A DNA stretch of 64,000 nt from Lentzea aerocolonigenes (GTDB lineage Bacteria; Actinomycetota; Actinomycetes; Mycobacteriales; Pseudonocardiaceae). The translations under genes and the position numbers were made by a program. Below the pieces are notes generated by a model that ran no database searches, had not been told where the DNA came from, and was given only the letters and a program-made list of their open reading frames with translations. Numbering within the stretch: the first letter of the stretch is position 1; every line of letters begins with the position of its first letter. The stretch spans positions 20,108 through 84,107 of the forward strand of contig NZ_JYJG01000071.1 of NCBI RefSeq assembly GCF_000955955.1, given 5' to 3'. Shown piece after piece: positions 7,741-14,952 of this stretch.

Positions 7741-10700
7741 CGGGCTGAGCCTCCTTGTCGAGGTTGAAATACTTCATATCGTAACCGTCGTAGGCGCCGT
7801 CCTTCACGACCGGCTTGACCACGACGTACTCGACCTTGCCGTCTTGCAGCGCCTTGTTCAGCTTCTCGGCCAGCACGTCCTCGCCGTTGCCGAACGTTTC
7901 GCCGCGGGTCCTCATAGCGTCCGTGATGTGCTCGTAGTAGTCGCGGCGACCCTGGCCGACGCTGACCTTCTGGCCCGCGGGGCCCTCGATCTTGCTGGAG
8001 CCGAGGCCCGCGCTCGGGCCCTTCGCCTCCACGACGACCATGCGGCCGTCCGGCAGTTCGTAGACCTGGTCGAACTGGCGCTGACCGTAGCCGAGCTCCG
8101 GCAGATCGACCTTCGTGGCGCCGGGGAAGTGCTCCTGGACGGCGTGGAACTCCGCCGCGTGCTCGCCGAGCGCCTCGCCCGCCTTGGTCATGTCGTCGTG
8201 CGGCTTGGCGTGGGCGGCCCTCTCGTCCGCGTACTTCTGCTTCGCGTCGTCGTGCGCGGCCTTCGCGTCCTCGGCTTCCTTGCGGTTCGCCGGCGTGTCC
8301 TCGTTCTTGAGCTTCTCGTCGGCGGCGTCGGCCTTCTGCTTGGCGTTCTCGACGTCGTTCTTGGCGGCGGCGAGCTTGTCCTCGGCCGTCCTGTCCGCGG
8401 CGAGCTTCGCCTCGCGGTCCTTGACCGCGGCGTCGATCTTGTCCTTGTTCGCCTCCGGCACCGGGCCGGGCTTGTCCGGGGCGGAGTCGGGCGCGTCCTT
8501 GTACTTGTGCGGCAACGGGGGCGGGCCGGCGTCGGCCGCTTCCCACTTGCCGGTGTTCTCGTTCCACTTGATCTGCGGCAGCGGATCGTCGCCGATCATG
8601 CGCTCGGCCTCGCGGCGGTGGCCGTTCTTCGGCTTGTAGTTCTCCTCGAAGAACTTCTTGTCGTTGTTGGCCCTCTCGATGAGCGCGTCCCTGCGCTTCT
8701 CCGGCGTGTCCGCGCTGCCGTCGGCGTCGCCGCCCGAGTCGCCGCGGTCCTTCGCGTCGGTCGGGTCGAGGTCCTTGTCCTTGTCGTGCGTGCCGGGCGC
8801 GAAGCCGTCGTCGCTCGCCTTGGCCGTGTGGCCGTCCGGGTGGTGGGTCTCCCACTCGCCGTTCGGCGGGATCTTCGGCTGGCGCGTGCCGTCGGGGTGC
8901 AGTTCGGCGTCGCTGGTGAAGACGCGGCCGTGGCTGTCGGTCCAGGCCGGCTTGGTCGGCGCGACCACCGGCGCGTCGAGGTGCTTGGACAGCTGCTGCG
9001 CGAAGTCGTTGCTGCCCGCGTCGCAGCCGATCAGCCGGACCGGCTTGCTGCCGTCGTAGCCGGCGCGTTTGAGCATGTCCGCGTACTCGGCCGGCGTGTA
9101 GTCGTGGCCACCGATGCGCGCCTTGCCGTCCGGGGTGACGTGGACGTCCGCGGTGAAGAAGCGCGGGTCGTTCGGCACCTTGTGCGGCAGGTCGCCCATG
9201 TCCGGGTCGCCGCCGTGGTGACTCACACCGGCCGGGGTGCTCTCCGCGTGCCGTGCGTGTGCCTCTTCCGGGCTGGGCCGGTCCGCGGGCGGGGCGTCCG
9301 GGTCGTGGCTGTTGGGGCCGTCCGGGTCGCCGTCGTGCGGCTTGTCTCCGTCGTGGGGCTTGTCGCTGTCGTGGGGCTTGTCCGGGGTGTTGTCGTGGGG
9401 CTTGTCGGGCGTGTCGCTGTGCGGCTTGTCGGCGTCCGGGCCGTGGTGGGGTGCGTCGGCGTCGGGCCGGTGCGGGGTGGCGGCTTCCGGGTGGGTGGAG
9501 TCCGGGGCGCGGTGCGGTGCTTCGGCGGTGTCGGTGCCGCGGGAACGGGGGCTTTCCGGGCTGTGAGGCCGCGAACCGTCAGGTCGGGTGCCGTCGGGCC
9601 GGGTGCCGTCCGGGCCGTGGGGACGTGAGCCGTCGGGGCGGGTGCCGTCCGGGCGCGAACTGCCGGGGCGGGACCCGTCCGGACGGTTGCCGTCGGGTCG
9701 GTTGCCGGGGCCGCTGCCGTCCGGGCGGGACGGGCTGTCGGGCCGGTGCGGCGCGTCCGGACGGTTCGGACCGCCGTGGGGAGCGTCGGCACGGTTCGGA
9801 CCGCCGTGGGGTGCGTCGGGACGGTGGGGAGCGTTCGGCCCGCCGTGCGGCGCGTTGGGGGAGTGCGGTGCGTTGGGCCCGCCGTTGGGACGTGACGGGG
9901 CGTTGGGCCCGCCGTGCGGTGCGTTGGGGGAGTGCGGTGCGTTTGGGCCACCGTGGGGCGCGTTGGGTGTGTTCGGCGCGTCAGGTCGCGACGGTGCGGA
10001 CGGGCCGTTGTGGGGTGCGTCGGGACGTGACGGCGCGTTGGGGCTGTGCGGAGCGTCGGCGCGCGAGGACGGCGTGGTGCTGCCGTTCGGAGCGTCCGGG
10101 CGGGATGGCGCGTTGGGTCCGCCGTGGGGTGCGTCGGGTCGTGACGGTGCGTTGGGGCCGCCGTGTGGTGCGCCTGGACGGTGGGGAGCGTTCGGTGCGT
10201 CGGGTCGTGACGGTGCGGACGGGCCGTTGTGTGGCGCGTTGGGTCCGCCGTGGGGGCCGCCCGGACGTGACGGGGCGTTGGGGGCGCTGTGAGGTGTGTT
10301 GGGGGAGTTCGGGGCGCTGTTGGGAGCGGTTGGGCGGGGCGGGGCGTCCGTGCGGGCCGAAGGTGCCGACGGGGTGTTGGGGCTGTGTGGCGCGTTCGGG
10401 GACGTTGGGGCCGAGGACTGCGGGCGCATCGGGGCGTCGGTGCGCGGGGCGTTTGGTGCTCCTGCTGAGGGAGCGTTCGGGGCGTGTGGGGCGCCTGCCG
10501 GTGGCATGTTCGGAGTGGACGGTGCCGTCGGGGCGTGTGGGGCCGCTGCGGAAGGGGTCGTGGCGCGGCTTGGAGGAGTTGCGTCGGGGCGGGGGGCGTT
10601 CGGTGCTCCGGCGGAAGGGGCGCCTGCCGACGGGCCGTGCGGGGCGCCACCCGAAGGCGTGCCGCCGGACGGGGCGTGCGGGGCGCCACTCGAAGGCGTG

Positions 10701-12523
10701 CCGCCGGACGGGCCGTGCGGGGCGCCACCCGAAGGCATGCCGCCGGACGGGGCGTGCGGGGCGCTACCGGACGGCAGGCCGCCGGACGGGGCGCCCGAAG
10801 GCATTCCGCCCGAAGGCATGCCGCTGGAGGGCACGCCGCTGGAGGGCATGCCGCTGGAAGGCGCGCTGGGCGTCGAAGGCATCGACGGGGGCGTGGAGCG
10901 GGACGGGGCGTCGGCTCGGGAGGCCGAGGTCGACATGTCCGGGGAGCGTGGGGCGGGGGCGCTCGAGCCCAGGTCGCCTCGGCTGCCCGGGGTGCCGGTC
11001 CAGCCCTGGCCGCCGGTTGACGGGCGGGAGGCGGCTGGGGCGGATGGGGCGTTGCCGGCCGCGTTCGGGGCGTTGCCGCCCATCGCGGGCGACTGGGTGG
11101 GGGCCGAGGGGGAGTTGTCCGGGGTGCGGGACGGGGCGTGCGGGGCGTCCGCTCGGGTCGGGGCTTCCAGCGGCGGGGCCACGGAGGACTGGACGGTCGA
11201 GCCCGTGTTGCGGGTCGGAGCCGGCGCGTCCGGGGTGGAGGACGGGGCCGTGTGCGGAGCGGACGCGGTGCTGGGGCTCGACGGCGAGCTGTCCGGGGCT
11301 CGCGATGGGGCGTCCGGAGCAGAGCTGTCCGGGGTGCGGGAAGGGGCGTTCGGCGTTGAGCCGTCCGGGGTGCGCGAAGGCGCGTCCGGCGTCGAGCTGT
11401 CCGGGGCTCGGGAAGGGGTGTCTGGCGTCGACGAGCTGTCGGGCGTGCGTGACGGGCTCGGAGCCGACGACGGGGACGAGCTGTCCGGGGCTCGCGAAGG
11501 GCTGTCGGGCGTTGAAGAAGACGACGGCGAACTGTCCGGTGTGGACGATGAGGAGGGCGAGCTGTCCGGAGAGTGCGGCGAAGAGTCCGGAGTGGACGTT
11601 GAGGAGTCCGGCGACGAGGACGAGGAAGGCGAGCCGTGGCCACCGGAAGGCGAGAGGTCCGGCGCGTCCGTGCGGTGGAACAGGCCGCCCGGCTTGATGG
11701 ACTTCGTGGAGATCACGTCGAGCCCGGTCACCTTGCCGACCAGCTTGCCGACGACCTTCATGATCTTCGTGAAGATCTCGACCAGACGACCCAGCAGCGG
11801 CGAGACCTTCTTGATGGTCTTGATGAGCTTCTGGATCAGCTCGCCGATCCGCGTCGCCCACTTGGAGATCGCGGTGACGGCCTGCGCCACGATCACCGGC
11901 GTGCCGAAGCCGAGCGTGAAAACAGCTTCGAGAACCCACGTGATCAGCTTCGCCACCAGGTCGGCGATCAGGTCGCGCACCATCTCGCGCACGAACCCGA
12001 CGACCATGCCCATCACGCCGACGACGGTGCCGACCGAACCCGCGGTGGAAGCCGCGCCGGACAAGGCATCCAGCTGCTCACCGGCGGCCTTGCGATAAGC
12101 GTCACCCGCCGCACCGGTCCACGAGGCGGTCTGGTCGACGGCGGCCTTGTAGTCGGCCGCGATCTTGCCCATCTCAGTGGAAACGTTGCCCCACGTCGTG
12201 GAGTACGACTGGATCACCGGCGGGTCGCCCGCCAGCCAGTCCAGTGCCTCCTTCAACGGCTGCATGTGCTCCATCAAAAAAGAAGCGGCAGACGACAGAA
12301 GCGTGCCGAACGGGTCGATCGCCATCGAGGCGGCGTCGGCGACGAGACCGACGACGCCGAGGCCGCCCTCGATCCAGCTGCCCTCGGAGATGCCCTTGTA
12401 CGCGTCGACCGCGGAGTCGGCGATCGAGAAACCCGTCGCCCAGCCGTTGTCGCCGGTGCCGGCGTTGAAGAAACCGGAGGGTTCCGCGGGAGCCTTCGCC
12501 ACCAACGGGTTCGGCGTCGACAT
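7718..12523 (-). CDS. Giant polymorphic toxin, WXG-type N-terminus and nuclease-like C-terminus
   Basis: A 1601-residue protein. Residues 1-290 are helical and hydrophobic with W135-T-G137 in a WXG-type helix hairpin (ASWTGAAGDAYRKAA), indicating type VII secretion. Residues ~290-1090 are low-complexity Pro/Ser/Asp/Ala, then Pro/Gly/His/Asn, then Arg-Pro-Asp-Gly and Lys-Pro-His-Asp repeats. Residues ~1120-1210 match a domain common in actinobacterial toxins that looks C80/caspase-like, with H1128 (ADVHV) and C1167 (IGCDAG) as the putative dyad followed by APVVAPTKPAW. A charged coiled coil spans ~1368-1440. The final ~150 residues resemble a PD-(D/E)XK nuclease: D1485 or D1492, E1499-x-K1501 (VVVEAKG), then QGRRDYYEHI. 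It is translationally coupled (ATGA) to the EspC-like gene and overlaps the immunity gene. The toxic activity is inferred. Confidence 0.85.
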   Translation of the reverse strand: MSTPNPLVAKAPAEPSGFFNAGTGDNGWATGFSIADSAVDAYKGISEGSWIEGGLGVVGLVADAASMAIDPFGTLLSSAASFLMEHMQPLKEALDWLAGDPPVIQSYSTTWGNVSTEMGKIAADYKAAVDQTASWTGAAGDAYRKAAGEQLDALSGAASTAGSVGTVVGVMGMVVGFVREMVRDLIADLVAKLITWVLEAVFTLGFGTPVIVAQAVTAISKWATRIGELIQKLIKTIKKVSPLLGRLVEIFTKIMKVVGKLVGKVTGLDVISTKSIKPGGLFHRTDAPDLSPSGGHGSPSSSSSPDSSTSTPDSSPHSPDSSPSSSSTPDSSPSSSSTPDSPSRAPDSSSPSSAPSPSRTPDSSSTPDTPSRAPDSSTPDAPSRTPDGSTPNAPSRTPDSSAPDAPSRAPDSSPSSPSTASAPHTAPSSTPDAPAPTRNTGSTVQSSVAPPLEAPTRADAPHAPSRTPDNSPSAPTQSPAMGGNAPNAAGNAPSAPAASRPSTGGQGWTGTPGSRGDLGSSAPAPRSPDMSTSASRADAPSRSTPPSMPSTPSAPSSGMPSSGVPSSGMPSGGMPSGAPSGGLPSGSAPHAPSGGMPSGGAPHGPSGGTPSSGAPHAPSGGTPSGGAPHGPSAGAPSAGAPNAPRPDATPPSRATTPSAAAPHAPTAPSTPNMPPAGAPHAPNAPSAGAPNAPRTDAPMRPQSSAPTSPNAPHSPNTPSAPSARTDAPPRPTAPNSAPNSPNTPHSAPNAPSRPGGPHGGPNAPHNGPSAPSRPDAPNAPHRPGAPHGGPNAPSRPDAPHGGPNAPSRPDAPNGSTTPSSRADAPHSPNAPSRPDAPHNGPSAPSRPDAPNTPNAPHGGPNAPHSPNAPHGGPNAPSRPNGGPNAPHSPNAPHGGPNAPHRPDAPHGGPNRADAPHGGPNRPDAPHRPDSPSRPDGSGPGNRPDGNRPDGSRPGSSRPDGTRPDGSRPHGPDGTRPDGTRPDGSRPHSPESPRSRGTDTAEAPHRAPDSTHPEAATPHRPDADAPHHGPDADKPHSDTPDKPHDNTPDKPHDSDKPHDGDKPHDGDPDGPNSHDPDAPPADRPSPEEAHARHAESTPAGVSHHGGDPDMGDLPHKVPNDPRFFTADVHVTPDGKARIGGHDYTPAEYADMLKRAGYDGSKPVRLIGCDAGSNDFAQQLSKHLDAPVVAPTKPAWTDSHGRVFTSDAELHPDGTRQPKIPPNGEWETHHPDGHTAKASDDGFAPGTHDKDKDLDPTDAKDRGDSGGDADGSADTPEKRRDALIERANNDKKFFEENYKPKNGHRREAERMIGDDPLPQIKWNENTGKWEAADAGPPPLPHKYKDAPDSAPDKPGPVPEANKDKIDAAVKDREAKLAADRTAEDKLAAAKNDVENAKQKADAADEKLKNEDTPANRKEAEDAKAAHDDAKQKYADERAAHAKPHDDMTKAGEALGEHAAEFHAVQEHFPGATKVDLPELGYGQRQFDQVYELPDGRMVVVEAKGPSAGLGSSKIEGPAGQKVSVGQGRRDYYEHITDAMRTRGETFGNGEDVLAEKLNKALQDGKVEYVVVKPVVKDGAYDGYDMKYFNLDKEAQPGGYQGRN
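9230..11660 (-). repeat. Low-complexity coding repeats inside the toxin gene
   Basis: In-frame degenerate repeats encode the linker of the giant toxin: S/P/D-rich near the 11.6 kb side, then GG(M/T/A)PSGG units, then NAPSRPDAPHGGP units, then RPDGSRPDG and DKPHDGDKPHD units towards 9.3 kb. The skewed base composition opens long false frames on the plus strand. Confidence 0.85.
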
Positions 12524-12828
12524 CAGAAGCCCTTCATGGTCTGAGCGATCTGGTCCTCGACGGCCTGGTAGTGCTTCGCGGTCTCGGTGACCTTCTTGGC
12601 GGTCGCGTCCATCGCCTCGGCGGCGCCCTTCAGCGCGTTCAGACCCCAGTTCTCAACGGGGTCGAGCAGCATCCGGAACGGCTGGCAGATGATCCCGTAC
12701 GCGTCGGTCGGCATCGACACGGTGTTCGCCGCGTCCACTGCCCCCTGCAACCGCCCGTGCAGGCCCTCCAGGGCCTTGGCGTGCGCTTCCAGCACGTCCG
12801 AGGTGACGTTGAAACCACCGGCAGTCAT
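12523..12828 (-). CDS. EspC-like type VII secretion target
   Basis: A 101-residue helical protein of the ESX EspC/WXG100-like group (type VII secretion target). It has two long amphipathic helices (SDVLEAHAKALEGLHGRL and LNALKGAAEAMDATAKKV) around a loop, and a C-terminal YQAVEDQ, reminiscent of a YxxxD/E-type secretion signal. It lacks a signal peptide. GAGGGGG precedes the ATG. Its stop overlaps the toxin ATG (ATGA), so the pair is probably co-translated, and it may be the toxin's secretion partner. Confidence 0.8.
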   Translation of the reverse strand: MTAGGFNVTSDVLEAHAKALEGLHGRLQGAVDAANTVSMPTDAYGIICQPFRMLLDPVENWGLNALKGAAEAMDATAKKVTETAKHYQAVEDQIAQTMKGF

Positions 12829-12859
12829 CGAACCCCCTCAAGTTCGGACAGTGGAAAGA

Positions 12860-13393
12860 TCAGCTGAGCACGGACTCGCCGCCGAAGTCGTCGTCGTCAT
12901 CCGACGGCGGCCGACGACGCGCCGGGGGCGGCGAAGCAGGCCGTGCGGGTGGCGGAGCGTCGTCCTCCACGCGGAAGTTGATCTCGTTCGCCTCGAACGC
13001 CGGACGGGCGAACCCGTCCTCCGGCGGCGGCGCCGGGAAGTTCTTCTTGGCCTCGTCGAACAACACGTTGGCCGTCTCGTCCTGCGTGCCGATGGTCTCG
13101 GCCATCGCCTCCTGCAGCAGGGCCGGGATCTTCGACTGCGCGCGCTGCAACAGCTTCATGATCTCGCCGCTGACCTCGGACATGCGCTTGCCGGCAGCCG
13201 ACTCGTTGATCACGAGGTTCTGCAGGATGCCGTTGGAGCCGATGGTGAGCTCGACGGACCCGTCGGACGACCGTTCGGAGATCGTCATCCCCTGCACGCG
13301 CGTCGCCATCTCCTGGTAGCGCGCGGCGCGTTCCTGGATGCTCTGGTTCCAGTTCGCGAGCATCTGCTCCGACCCGGCGATGTCCTCGGGCAC
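12860..13393 (-). CDS. YbaB/EbfC family nucleoid-associated protein
   Basis: Residues ~5-105 carry the YbaB/EbfC fold (helix, strands VELTIGSNGILQNLVINE, then helix EVSGEIMKLLQRAQ). A Pro/Arg/Asp-rich tail ends in a DDDDD run. YbaB proteins bind DNA as dimers, and they recur upstream of EspC-like and toxin genes in this group. GTG 13393 is chosen because GGAGGG (13401-13406) lies 7 nt upstream; the longer TTG frame to 13426 would bury that ribosome-binding site. First gene of the toxin operon, 31 bp before the EspC-like gene; 177 residues. Confidence 0.8.
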   Translation of the reverse strand: MPEDIAGSEQMLANWNQSIQERAARYQEMATRVQGMTISERSSDGSVELTIGSNGILQNLVINESAAGKRMSEVSGEIMKLLQRAQSKIPALLQEAMAETIGTQDETANVLFDEAKKNFPAPPPEDGFARPAFEANEINFRVEDDAPPPARPASPPPARRRPPSDDDDDFGGESVLS

Positions 13394-13487
13394 CGAAAAT
13401 CCCTCCAAAAGCGGCAGCGGACTCAAAGGATGACGCAGCCGGACGTGATCCAGTTCCGCCCACTCGGCAAATCGACCGCACAGACCA

Positions 13488-13522
13488 GCGGCGTTCCACT
13501 GAGTGGACCAGTGGAACGCCGC
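13488..13522 (-). terminator. Terminator hairpin after the FKBP gene
   Basis: GCGGCGTTCCACT (13488-13500) and its exact complement (13510-13522) form a 13-bp stem with a 9-nt loop, 12 bp past the FKBP stop. No U-run, as is common in actinomycetes. It also insulates the toxin operon promoter. Confidence 0.7.
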
Positions 13523-13534
13523 CGAGTAAGTGTT

Positions 13535-13909
13535 TCAGTTCACGCCCAGCAGGTCGACGACGAAGATCAGCGTCTCGTTGGGCTTGATCACGCCACCCGC
13601 ACCGCGCGCGCCGTAGCCCAGGTGCGGCGGGATGACCAGCTTGCGGCGGCCACCGACCTTCATGCCCTGGACGCCCTGGTCCCAGCCCTGGATGACGCGG
13701 CCGCCGCCGAGCGGGAACTGGAACGCCTCGCCGCGGTCCCAGGACGCGTCGAACTGCTCACCGGTCGAGTGCGAGACGCCGACGTAGTGCACGGACACGA
13801 ACTGCCCGGCCGTGGCCTCCGCGCCCTCGCCGACGGTGATGTCCTCGATCAGCAGGTCCGCGGGCGCCGGGCCGTCGTGCGGGTCGACCTCAGGCTTCGT
13901 GGGGGCCAT
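13535..13909 (-). CDS. FKBP-type peptidyl-prolyl cis-trans isomerase
   Basis: A single FKBP domain catalysing proline isomerisation in the cytoplasm. Family landmarks are VSVHYVGV, FDASWDRGEAFQFPLG, VIQGWDQGVQGMKVGG, PPHLGYGARG and LIFVVDLLGV. From ATG 13909 (MAPTKPE) it has 124 residues, the normal single-domain length. GAGAGGAAG upstream supports this start over the longer TTG frame to 13951. No signal peptide. Monocistronic, with a strong hairpin after the stop. Confidence 0.92.
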   Translation of the reverse strand: MAPTKPEVDPHDGPAPADLLIEDITVGEGAEATAGQFVSVHYVGVSHSTGEQFDASWDRGEAFQFPLGGGRVIQGWDQGVQGMKVGGRRKLVIPPHLGYGARGAGGVIKPNETLIFVVDLLGVN

Positions 13910-14080
13910 GACAACTTCCTCTCGGAACGGGATTGTTCGCCGTCGATCCAATCACGCGCGCACCCACGCGGCCGAATGGCCTACGAAGACCAGCCCTAGC
14001 CCGTCTCGTAATTCTCTGGGTTCATCAGTAGACGCCACCGGCCCTGCACCGGTGGCCCGCAACAGAAGAAGGAGATGATC

Positions 14081-14887
14081 ATGGCGGCAACCCTGCACCG
14101 CCTCCGGTCACTGCTCGGCGCGGCATTGGCGGCGGCGACGCTGTCGATGGCGTGCGTCAGCGTGGCCGAAGCAGCTCCGACCCCCTCCACCGACGGCGAC
14201 GTCGGCGCGCAGATCGTCGGCGGCACGCGCGCGAGCACGTCCACCTACCCGTGGGTGGTGTACCTGGCGACGAGCAGCGGCTTCCAGTACTGCGGCGGCA
14301 CTCTCGTAGCTCCCAACAAGGTCGTCACCGCCGCGCACTGCACCGAGGGCGACTCGGCCTCGGCGGTCCGCGTCGTCGCCGGCCGGGACGACAAGAACTC
14401 CACCGCGGGCACCACCGCGCGCGTCACGAAGATCTGGATCCACCCCAGCTACACCGACGCGACCCGCGGCTACGACGTCTCGGTGCTCACGCTCGACCGC
14501 AACCTGTCGCAGACCCCGATCAAGTTCGCGACGAGTGCGGACAGCGCGCTCTACACCGCGGGCACCAGTTCGACGATCCTCGGCTGGGGCACGACGAGCT
14601 CCGGTGGCAGTGCCTCGCGCTACCTGCTCAAGGCCACCGTGCCGCTGACCAGCAACTCGAGCTGCGCCAGCTCGTACGGCAGCGACTTCATCGCCTCGGC
14701 CATGGTGTGCGCCGGGTACGCCCAGGGCGGCACCGACACCTGCCAGGGCGACTCCGGCGGCCCGCTCGTGGCCGGCGGCAAGCTGATCGGCATCACGTCG
14801 TGGGGCGAGGGCTGCGCGGCCGCCGGTTACCCCGGCGTCTACACCCGCGTCGCCACCTACGCGCCGCAGATCCAGGCGCAGCTGTAG
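14081..14887 (+). CDS. Secreted trypsin-like serine protease
   Basis: An S1-family endopeptidase exported by a Sec signal peptide (positively charged LHRLRS, hydrophobic core, cleavage near VAEAA at 28-32). A short propeptide ends before mature N-terminus I45-V-G-G. Catalytic residues are H86 (TAAHC), D132 (GYDVSVL) and S225 (GDSGGP). D219, six residues before the Ser, sets trypsin-like Lys/Arg specificity. The conserved Cys residues fit disulfides. GGAG at 14071 with 6-nt spacing favours ATG 14081 over ATG 14075. Followed by a very strong terminator. Confidence 0.95.
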   Translation: MAATLHRLRSLLGAALAAATLSMACVSVAEAAPTPSTDGDVGAQIVGGTRASTSTYPWVVYLATSSGFQYCGGTLVAPNKVVTAAHCTEGDSASAVRVVAGRDDKNSTAGTTARVTKIWIHPSYTDATRGYDVSVLTLDRNLSQTPIKFATSADSALYTAGTSSTILGWGTTSSGGSASRYLLKATVPLTSNSSCASSYGSDFIASAMVCAGYAQGGTDTCQGDSGGPLVAGGKLIGITSWGEGCAAAGYPGVYTRVATYAPQIQAQL

Positions 14888-14893
14888 GAAACC

Positions 14894-14931
14894 CCGGAAA
14901 GGGTTGCCGAAACACGGGCAACCCTTTCCGG
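14894..14931 (+). terminator. Strong terminator after trypsin gene
   Basis: A perfect 15-bp stem (14894-14908 with 14917-14931) closes an 8-nt loop, 6 bp after the protease stop. It separates this transcript from the beta-propeller gene. Confidence 0.85.
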
Positions 14932-14952
14932 CCCTGCTTCCGTCCTCATGGC

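Noticed and set aside
9300..11600. DNA minisatellite or CRISPR in the toxin region
   Set aside because: The periodicity follows codons of a continuous frame and units are too degenerate.
9253..12098. Very long open frames on the plus strand (814 and 600 residues) opposite the toxin linker
   Set aside because: They arise from the skewed codons of the Pro/Ser/Gly repeats on the other strand; the products are Arg/Gly-rich without domains, and the minus frame has clear domains at both ends.
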